From Saprospiraceae bacterium (GTDB taxonomy: Bacteria; Bacteroidota; Bacteroidia; Chitinophagales; Saprospiraceae), in assembly GCA_020852155.1 (NCBI GenBank), contig JADZBJ010000447.1, positions 1 to 7,077 on the forward strand: a DNA stretch of 7,077 nucleotides. Direction: 5' to 3'. The position numbers and the translations under genes are program-made. The stretch's first letter is position 1, and each line of letters starts with the position of its first letter. The notes beneath the pieces are model-generated. The model did no database searches, had not been told where the DNA came from, and was given only the letters and a program-made list of their open reading frames with translations. Below, one piece after another: positions 1-5,324 of this stretch.

Positions 1-276
1 ACGACTTTAGGCGTGGGTTATACGCAGCAACCCGCCACTTTAGGCGTGGGGCGAATCATCAACCCATGACTGAAGTCATGGGCGAATCATTAACCCACGA
101 CTTTAGTCGTGGGACACAGCAGCATCCCGCGTCTTCGGCCGTGGGACACAGCACCAACCCACGACTTCAGGCGTGGGTTATAAGCAGCAACCCGCCACTT
201 TAGGCGTGGGGCGAATCATCAACCCATGACTGAAGTCATGGGCGAATCATTAACCCACGACTTTAGTCGTGGGACA
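1..276. repeat. 160-bp offset duplication inside the palindrome array
   Basis: Positions 1-116 and 161-276 match with only two differences (T8 versus C168 and C23 versus A183), and the match stops sharply after 116/276. The copies span four palindromic units and their spacers, so the array grew at least once by duplication of a multi-unit block, not just unit by unit. Positions 117-160 hold material, including the UUCG-loop unit, not repeated at 277 onward. The duplication may extend further upstream beyond the window edge. Confidence 0.88.
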
Positions 277-340
277 TGCACCAACCCATGACATCCGTCG
301 TGGGATCTCAAGACATCAACCCACGATTTCAGTCGTGGGT
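1..340. repeat. Array of REP-like palindromic units
   Basis: This gene-free stretch holds about eleven copies of a palindromic unit of roughly 20 bp, with consensus arms CCCACGACT/AGTCGTGGG, usually preceded by AA. Units lie near 1-19 (cut by the window edge), 29-50, 61-82, 92-113, 126-145, 156-179, 189-210, 221-242, 252-273, 283-304 and 318-340. Spacers are only 9-13 nt and themselves recur (GCGAATCAT, ACACAGCA, GCAGC). Variants at 61-82 and 221-242 carry CAT in the left arm and ATG in the right arm, so pairing is kept. The unit at 126-145 can form an 8-bp stem with one mismatch closed by a UUCG tetraloop. Such units resemble REP/BIME-type elements, which in many bacteria are spread by REP-associated tyrosine (Y1) transposases; no such transposase gene is in the window. 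The array probably continues upstream. Confidence 0.9.
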
Positions 341-355
341 ACTAAAAAAAACACA

Positions 356-991
356 GTGCAAAAGTACCTTAACGAGTTTCTTGGAACCTTCTTCCTGGTT
401 TTAATCATGCTGCTGGCGCACAACAACGCCGGCATTGCGCCAATGGCTCCCCTGGTAACGGGAGGCGTATTAATGGCCCTGACCTATGCGGGCTGGCATA
501 TTTCCGGCGCCCACTTTAATCCGGCAGTGACCATTGCGGTGATGATGCGCGGCAAAATTGATCGAAACGATGCCATTTACTACATCATAGCACAGATGGC
601 TGCGGGTCTGTTGGCAGCATTGATCGGCGTGTTTTTACACCATTGTCAAAGCGGCGCTGAAATATCCCTGCACAGCAATGACGCCATTTGTTCGGTTACT
701 GGTGAATTTTTAGGCGCTTTTGCCCTTGTCTGGGTATTTCTAAACGTGTTAACCGCAAAAAACAATTCTGGCCAGGCCTTTTATGGTTTGGCTATCGGCT
801 TTGTGTATATGGCTTGTTCCTATGCGTTGGGGAGTTTAAGCGGCGGCGCATTCAATCCGGCGCTGGCATTTGGGTTCAGCATTGCCGGTATGGCCACGTG
901 GAGCGACATTTGGATATATTTCCTGGGCGCTTTGCTGGGGGCAGCTGCCGCAACCACCGTTTTTCAGATCATTTATGGTCGCGGCGAGTGA
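356..991 (+). CDS. MIP-family channel (aquaporin / glycerol facilitator type)
   Basis: Inner-membrane channel of the major intrinsic protein family, expected to pass water or small neutral solutes. With the GTG start at 356 the protein is 211 residues and begins MQKYLNEFLGTFFLV, the usual MIP opening. An in-frame ATG at 269 would add 29 residues translated from the palindrome array, so it is unlikely. The A-rich run 344-351 just before the GTG fits Bacteroidota initiation. Both half-helix motifs are present: SGAHFNPAV (N55-P56-A57) and SGGAFNPAL (N167-P168-A169), showing the family's internal two-fold repeat. Hydrophobic stretches near 8-22, 32-48, 75-95, 117-133, 141-158 and 184-206 fit six membrane helices. 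Oddity: the residue after the second NPA is Leu170, where most aquaporins and glycerol facilitators have the selectivity-filter arginine, and the position three before Asn167 is Gly164. Substrate therefore cannot be assigned. It may be cotranscribed with the broken SH3b gene 60 nt downstream. Confidence 0.9.
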   Translation: MQKYLNEFLGTFFLVLIMLLAHNNAGIAPMAPLVTGGVLMALTYAGWHISGAHFNPAVTIAVMMRGKIDRNDAIYYIIAQMAAGLLAALIGVFLHHCQSGAEISLHSNDAICSVTGEFLGAFALVWVFLNVLTAKNNSGQAFYGLAIGFVYMACSYALGSLSGGAFNPALAFGFSIAGMATWSDIWIYFLGALLGAAAATTVFQIIYGRGE

Positions 992-1051
992 ACGTCAGCC
1001 AAAAAACGTTTCTGATAGATTCCACCATTCACACCATTTCAATACAATATT

Positions 1052-1765
1052 ATGAGTATCAAACAATTATCCATCCTCCTGGCGGCATTTATCATGCCGA
1101 CACTGGCGCTTGCCATCACGCAATACCAAATTGGCGACGGGCTGGTCGTTCATGCTGAAAACGGACTGGTTTTAAGGAAAACACCAGACGCTAAAGGCGA
1201 GAAAATTATCACGCTCAACTATGGAGATCAGGTCACGGTACAGGCTGAAAATTTCAGAAAAAAACCGCACAGCGTTCAGGAGTTCGCTGGCTTTACCATT
1301 AAAGGATATTGGGTAAAAGTCAAAACCTAGAAAAATCAGGAAGGTTATGTCTTCGACGGATACCTGTCAAAATATAGCACGCCTGTGTCTATTGAAGATG
1401 ATCAGGGTAATAACTCTTTGGTAGATTTATACATGCTCGGTCATTCGGAAAGGAAGGGCAAGCGTATAGAAAAGACCGATGCGAATGGCTATACTTCCTA
1501 TCGGCAATTGTTCAAAAACGGCGCAGAAACAGCACTCAATTCAGCAGAAGGTGGCTCAAATCAGGTTATCGTTTTTGAAAAAGGTATCAGTATGGAAGAA
1601 GCGTGGTTTATCGGAAAGGCGCTATGGCTCAAAGACATGAAATTGAAAGCGCCTGTCGCCACCGGCCGTAATAAAATATCTGTTCTTTCTGCCGACGAAC
1701 TGAATGAGGTGGAAGTAACCAGCAAAGCGGGCATTACCATATTGACGATGTCGCACGCTGATTGA
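1052..1765 (+). pseudogene. Secreted SH3b-domain protein interrupted by an in-frame TAG
   Basis: A single reading frame from ATG 1052 to TGA 1763-1765 (237 codons) is broken only by TAG at 1328-1330 (codon 93); the reading frame is the same before and after. The N-terminus is a signal peptide, with likely cleavage after Ala21 (TLALA|ITQ). Residues about 30-107 look like a bacterial SH3 domain: GLVLRKTPDAKGEKI, then YGDQVTV, then GYWVKVKT, the stop, and KNQEGYVFDGYLSKY. The stop separates the last strands from the rest, so the 92-residue product would lack a complete domain. The remaining 130 codons are a charged globular segment I do not recognise. SH3b domains often bind peptidoglycan, so an envelope role is plausible. 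A GTG at 1385 could open the second half, but it has no visible ribosome site and no signal peptide. The stop may be a true nonsense mutation, a sequencing error, or more remotely recoding. Confidence 0.75.
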
Positions 1766-1768
1766 GGC

Positions 1769-1844
1769 TTATTTGTGGAACTGGTTATTTGGTTATTTGT
1801 TGAGTGACGCCTCCTAATAACCAAATAACCAGTTCCACAAATAA
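1769..1844. terminator. 29-bp perfect inverted repeat between convergent genes
   Basis: Arms 1769-1797 and 1816-1844 are exact reverse complements over 29 bp, with an 18-nt loop at 1798-1815. The element begins 3 nt after the SH3b stop and ends 8 nt before the barrel gene's stop on the other strand, the position expected of a bidirectional terminator. Each arm contains a tandem 8-mer (GGTTATTT at 1783-1790 and 1791-1798; its complement on the other side). There is no clear T-tract after the stem on the plus strand, so it is not a textbook intrinsic terminator. The arms are much longer than termination needs, so a small palindromic repeat element is the alternative. Confidence 0.6.
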
Positions 1845-1852
1845 CCAATTAA

Positions 1853-2449
1853 TCAATACCGGTATGTAATACCAAAACGGTACTCACACGGATTGAGGTA
1901 GGTATTGACATCATTGGCTACCTGGAGGTTATAAAAAACCGCGATCTCGGAACTCCAGCCACCTTGGCTGTTGTTCCAGCCGGCGCCGATGCGCGTATTG
2001 GAACGTTGCAGGCTGTATTTGTCTAATTTCCCGCCGGGAACGCCATAACCCGTGGTTTGTTGATACCACTGATTAGACAATTCGCCTTGAAGGAATAGTC
2101 CCTGAAAAACACGACCGCGTACGAATGCGCCAGCGTCAATGTCCCAAAGGCCAGTAGCCTTAAAACCAGGAATTTTAATCGAATTGATCACTGCTGAAAC
2201 ACGCGGGCCAACAGAAATTTTAGGAAAAACTTTGTACCCCACCATGGGTGAAAGTCCAAAAGAAAATACATTGCCGCCATTAAAGCCGGAAAAGCCAAGT
2301 TGAAAACCACCGCCATACCACAAACGCTGGTTCAAGGGGTTTTCGGCTGGTTCCTCTTCCCTGCTGTGCGGGGTTCTGCGCGATTGCGCTGATAAAGAAA
2401 CAGCAGCAAACAGCAAAAGCATCAAAAAGCCAAATTTGTAAAAGCGCAT
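1853..2449 (-). CDS. Predicted small outer-membrane beta-barrel protein
   Basis: A 198-residue protein with a clear signal peptide (MRFYKFGFLMLLLFAAVSLSA, probable cleavage before Gln22, leaving the QSRR start common in Bacteroidota exported proteins). A short charged linker (about 23-40, RRTPHSREEEPAENP) precedes a region rich in Gly and aromatics with alternating polar and non-polar residues: LWYGGGFQLGFSGF, FSFGLSPMVGYKV, ISVGPRVSAVI, AGAFVRGRVFQGLFLQGEL, NTRIGAGW, SEIAVFYNLQV and EYRFGITYRY. The chain ends on an aromatic residue (Tyr198), as outer-membrane barrels usually do. This supports an eight-strand-type barrel, but no named family or function is recognised. It is transcribed away from the acetoacetyl-CoA synthetase gene, with its own -7 element at 2478-2485, and converges on the SH3b gene across the hairpin. 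Confidence 0.8.
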   Translation of the reverse strand: MRFYKFGFLMLLLFAAVSLSAQSRRTPHSREEEPAENPLNQRLWYGGGFQLGFSGFNGGNVFSFGLSPMVGYKVFPKISVGPRVSAVINSIKIPGFKATGLWDIDAGAFVRGRVFQGLFLQGELSNQWYQQTTGYGVPGGKLDKYSLQRSNTRIGAGWNNSQGGWSSEIAVFYNLQVANDVNTYLNPCEYRFGITYRY

Positions 2450-2477
2450 AAATTCAATCTTTGTATTGGATGAAGCG

Positions 2478-2485
2478 CAAATGTA
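2478..2485 (-). promoter_or_regulatory. Bacteroidota -7 promoter element for the barrel gene
   Basis: Read on the minus strand this is TACATTTG, an exact match to the Bacteroidota sigma-factor -7 consensus TAnnTTTG. It lies 28 nt upstream of the barrel gene's ATG (2447-2449), giving a predicted leader of about 20-25 nt. At the -33 position, 20 nt further upstream, there is only TTCA, a weak match to the usual TTTG. I could not find an equally good element for the divergent plus-strand gene. Confidence 0.55.
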
Positions 2486-2491
2486 AACCCG

Positions 2492-2550
2492 GATTTAAGT
2501 GATTTTGAAGATTTACGTGATTGATTTTCCTGATTTACAATGATTTACAG
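2492..2550. repeat. Six phased GATTT motifs in the divergent intergenic region
   Basis: GATTT occurs at 2492, 2501, 2510, 2523, 2532 and 2542, with steps of 9, 9, 13, 9 and 10 bp; the last two are both TGATTTACA. The cluster lies between the barrel promoter and the synthetase start in an AT-rich spacer of 148 bp. It could be a degenerate tandem repeat, or a set of sites on about one face of the helix for a regulator or for DNA curvature. No specific regulator is implied by the sequence. Confidence 0.5.
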
Positions 2551-2597
2551 ATACGAGTCGTTCAAAACCACTTTGGGTTGACTATAAACACTTTACT

Positions 2598-4586
2598 ATG
2601 CCCTCACCACGAATACTCTGGCAACCCGATACCACCACGCGCCAAAACAGTCACCTGAACCATTATATGCAATGGTTAGGCCAGCACCACAACCTCCACT
2701 TTAAGGATTATGAATCACTCTGGCAATGGAGTGTAGATCACCTGGAAGATTTCTGGCAAAGCCTCTGGAATTATTTTGACATCATCGGGCACGGCAACAC
2801 CGAAAAAGTACTTTCCGGGCGTGAAATGCCTGATTTTCAATGGTTTAAAGGGCAAAAAATCAATTACGCCGAGCATATTTTCCGGAAAAAGAGCGCGCAA
2901 CAGCCAGCCATCATTTTTCAAAGCGAACAACATAGTCAAACGACAATCAGTTGGGCCGAACTAGAGCAACAGACCGCCGCATTTGCACATTTTCTGAAAC
3001 AAAGCGGTATTAAACCCGGCGACCGCGTCGCAGCGTTTCTGCCCAATTCGCCCCATGCCATCGTGGCCGCGCTGGCTTGTATGAGCGTTGGCGCTGTATG
3101 GTCAAGTTGCTCGCCTGATTTTGGCGCAGCCAGCATTGCCGACCGCTTCGCACAAATCGAACCGCGTATTTTTATCGCCGTTGATGGCTACGCCTACGGC
3201 GGAAAAAGTTTTGATAAAAGCGATGTTGTGCGCGACGTGTGCGCACGACTGACCAGCGTGGAAAAAGTAGTGTGGGTGCCGTTTTTACAACAGGCCCCTA
3301 CCCTGCCAGCCGACCTGCCGAATGCCATAACCTGGGGTGAAATCATGTCACAAGACAACGTTTCGCCGCTGCAATTTGAAGCCTTGCCGTTTTCGCACCC
3401 AATTTGGGTGTTGTATTCATCAGGTACGACCGGCGTTCCCAAGGCCATCACCCATTCGCATGGTGGCAACTTGCTGGAACACCTTAAATACCTGCATTTT
3501 CACAACGACGTACATACTGGCGAGCGATTTTTCTGGTATTCAACCACAGGCTGGATGATGTGGAATTTCACGCTGGCAGCCCTGCTGGCTGGAGCAACCA
3601 TTGTCTTGTACGATGGCAGTCCGGGTTTTCCTGATTTGAATGTATTGTGGGCTTTGGCCGAGCAAACCCGCATCACGCATTTCGGCACGTCAGCGCCGTT
3701 TCTGGTCGGTTGCATGAAAAACGGCATCAAACCCTCAACTTTTGATTTATCATCCCTGCGTAGTATCGGCAGCACAGGTTCGCCTTTGCCGCCGGAAGCC
3801 TTTGCCTGGGTTTATGAAAATGTCAAACAAGACCTGTGGTTAAGTTCAATGGCAGGCGGCACAGATGTCTGCACAGCCTGGGTGGGCGGTAATCCGCTGT
3901 TGCCCCTGCGCGAAGGCGAAATCCAGTGTCGTTGTCTGGGATGCGCCATGGAAGCCTGGGATGAAGACGGGCATGCTGTACCCACGGGCGAAGTCGGCGA
4001 AATGGTTGTCACGAAGCCGATGCCTTCCATGCCGGTTTACTTCTGGAATGACCCGGACGGCAGCAAATACCGCAGCAGTTACTTTGAACAATATCCGGGC
4101 GTCTGGCGGCACGGCGACTGGCTGCGTTTGTCGCCCCACAGCGACCAGCCGACACCCGGCCTTCAGATTTTGGGCCGCTCCGACGCAACGCTGAACCGCC
4201 AGGGTGTGCGCATCGGTACAGCAGAGATTTACCGCGCACTCGATCAAATACCGGCGCTGCAAGACAGCCTGATTATCAACATGGAATACGCCGACGGTAC
4301 CGACTGGATGCCGCTTTTTGTTTTGCTTAAACCCGGGCAAATGCTGGACGCGGCGCTCATCAATACCATCAAAACAACCCTGCGCACGACTTACAGCCCG
4401 CGACACGTGCCCGACGAGATCATACCCGTGCCCGATATTCCGTACACGATTTCAGGCAAAAAAATGGAAACGCCCGTGAAAAAGGTATTTCAGGGCAAAC
4501 CCTTGGAAAAGGCTTACAACAAGGATTCCATGCGCAACCCGGAGGCGATGGCATTTTTTATTGAAATGGCGGCAGCGCGGAAATAA
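2598..4586 (+). CDS. Acetoacetyl-CoA synthetase (acetoacetate-CoA ligase)
   Basis: Cytoplasmic ANL-superfamily enzyme, expected to convert acetoacetate, ATP and CoA to acetoacetyl-CoA, AMP and PPi (EC 6.2.1.16), feeding ketone-body, leucine or polyhydroxybutyrate carbon into acetyl-CoA metabolism. It is 662 residues, the usual length for this family. The N-terminal cap (about 30-100) has the family pattern LWQWSVDHLEDFWQSLW followed by WFKGQKINYAEHIF. The adenylate-binding P-loop is YSSGTTGVPK (273-282), followed by the family-typical HFHNDVHTGERFFWYSTTGWMMWN. SMAGGTDVCTAWVGGNP (417-433) and EGEIQCRCLG mark acetoacetyl- rather than acetyl-CoA synthetase. HGDW (505-508), GRSD (526-529) and the hinge follow. 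The C-terminal lid carries YTISGKKMETPVKK, where Lys621 is the expected catalytic lysine. No motif is damaged. The gene appears to stand alone, divergent from the barrel gene and convergent with marC; no obvious promoter is seen at 2551-2597. Confidence 0.95.
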   Translation: MPSPRILWQPDTTTRQNSHLNHYMQWLGQHHNLHFKDYESLWQWSVDHLEDFWQSLWNYFDIIGHGNTEKVLSGREMPDFQWFKGQKINYAEHIFRKKSAQQPAIIFQSEQHSQTTISWAELEQQTAAFAHFLKQSGIKPGDRVAAFLPNSPHAIVAALACMSVGAVWSSCSPDFGAASIADRFAQIEPRIFIAVDGYAYGGKSFDKSDVVRDVCARLTSVEKVVWVPFLQQAPTLPADLPNAITWGEIMSQDNVSPLQFEALPFSHPIWVLYSSGTTGVPKAITHSHGGNLLEHLKYLHFHNDVHTGERFFWYSTTGWMMWNFTLAALLAGATIVLYDGSPGFPDLNVLWALAEQTRITHFGTSAPFLVGCMKNGIKPSTFDLSSLRSIGSTGSPLPPEAFAWVYENVKQDLWLSSMAGGTDVCTAWVGGNPLLPLREGEIQCRCLGCAMEAWDEDGHAVPTGEVGEMVVTKPMPSMPVYFWNDPDGSKYRSSYFEQYPGVWRHGDWLRLSPHSDQPTPGLQILGRSDATLNRQGVRIGTAEIYRALDQIPALQDSLIINMEYADGTDWMPLFVLLKPGQMLDAALINTIKTTLRTTYSPRHVPDEIIPVPDIPYTISGKKMETPVKKVFQGKPLEKAYNKDSMRNPEAMAFFIEMAAARK

Positions 4587-4596
4587 GGCTTTATTT
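4581..4596. terminator. Small palindrome holding both convergent stop codons
   Basis: AAATAA (4581-4586), loop GGCT and TTATTT (4591-4596) form a 6-bp A/T hairpin. The stop of the synthetase (TAA, 4584-4586) and of marC (TAA on the minus strand, 4593-4591) lie in opposite arms, 4 bp apart. The stem is weak, so its function as a terminator is doubtful; it may simply result from two facing AAATAA ends. Confidence 0.25.
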
Positions 4597-5223
4597 AACG
4601 CCCATTTCCGTCACCAAATGCACCAGGCCATCTACGATGAACTGAACGCCGATAGAAATGACGATAAAGCCCATGATGCGGGCGATAGCATTCAATCCGC
4701 CGGAACCAAACACTTTGAACAGGAAAGGCGCTACGCGCAGACAGGCCCACACCAGTACAGTAACAGCCACAATCGCTGCGACGATCATCAGTCGGTCGTT
4801 CCAAAGTTCGTGCTGATTGTATTGTGTAATGAGGTAGGAAATAGACCCCGGGCCGCTCAACATTGGCATGGCCATCGGCGAAAAAGCAATGTCATTTTTC
4901 TCCTGCGACTGCTTTTCCACTTCCTTGTCATAGCCCCGGCGCTTGGCGAAACGGCCCGACATGAGTCCGAAGCCGCTGATGAGCAGGGTCATGCCGCCAG
5001 CAATACGCAGCGAGTGCACTGTCAATCCGAAGAAGCCCAGAATAAAATTACCGGCCAAAAAGAAACTGACTAAAATCAGCATGAAATACAGGCTGGTGTG
5101 CAGTGCAATTTTGTTGCGTTCGGCCCTCGGGCGATCGCCCGTCAGGGCTACATAAACCGGAATAGCACCTGGCGGATCAACGATGGAAAACAAAGAAAAC
5201 AGTGTAGCGAAGAAAAATTCCAT
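4591..5223 (-). CDS. MarC family (UPF0056) integral membrane protein
   Basis: A polytopic inner-membrane protein of the MarC/YhgN/YchE family (NAAT transporter grouping). Transported substrate and role are not settled for the family, and the old link of MarC to multiple antibiotic resistance in E. coli is not supported. The ATG at 5223 gives 210 residues, the usual family length; an in-frame TTG two codons upstream is possible but not needed. Family signatures are intact: DPPGAIPVY (16-24), SLRIAGGMTLLISGF (71-85), IAFSPMAMPMLSGPGSI (112-128) and GGLNAIARIMGFIVISIGVQFIVDGL (175-200). Hydrophobic segments near 3-26, 43-67, 72-90, 116-132, 145-163 and 181-204 fit six helices, with a charged cytoplasmic-type loop at 91-111 (RFAKRRGYDKEVEKQSQEKN). 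It ends 4 bp from the convergent synthetase gene and is divergent from the T9SS cargo gene. Confidence 0.93.
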   Translation of the reverse strand: MEFFFATLFSLFSIVDPPGAIPVYVALTGDRPRAERNKIALHTSLYFMLILVSFFLAGNFILGFFGLTVHSLRIAGGMTLLISGFGLMSGRFAKRRGYDKEVEKQSQEKNDIAFSPMAMPMLSGPGSISYLITQYNQHELWNDRLMIVAAIVAVTVLVWACLRVAPFLFKVFGSGGLNAIARIMGFIVISIGVQFIVDGLVHLVTEMGVK

Positions 5224-5324
5224 ATTCAAATTGAGGTTGTAGGTTTATGAAGATGCAAAGCACCGCATTTTTGGCAACATTTTTGACCTTTGCACAAGAT
5301 ACAAGAACCGACACACCCATTCCC

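Noticed and set aside
1..340. CRISPR array
   Set aside because: Units are themselves palindromes of about 20 bp, spacers are only 9-13 nt and recur, and the units diverge from one another. No cas gene is present in the window.
269..355. ATG at 269 as the start of the channel protein
   Set aside because: It would translate two palindromic repeat units into a 29-residue polar extension that MIP proteins do not have. The GTG at 356 gives a family-typical N-terminus.
1385..1765. Separate gene starting at GTG 1385
   Set aside because: It is in the same frame as the SH3b gene, the SH3 domain continues between the TAG and 1385, and there is no visible ribosome site, so it is the second half of a broken gene.
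3846..4406. 186-codon open frame antisense to acetoacetyl-CoA synthetase
   Set aside because: It lies wholly inside a well-supported conserved enzyme, and its product (Arg, Cys and His rich) resembles no family; a shadow frame.
4561..5073. 170-codon plus-strand frame overlapping marC
   Set aside because: It is antisense to a clear MarC-family protein and gives a His/Gln-rich product with no domain or membrane pattern.
5224..5324. Promoters in the marC / T9SS cargo divergent spacer
   Set aside because: Several TTTG motifs occur, but none has both a TAnn prefix and a properly spaced upstream element, and the best minus-strand candidate sits too close to the start codon.
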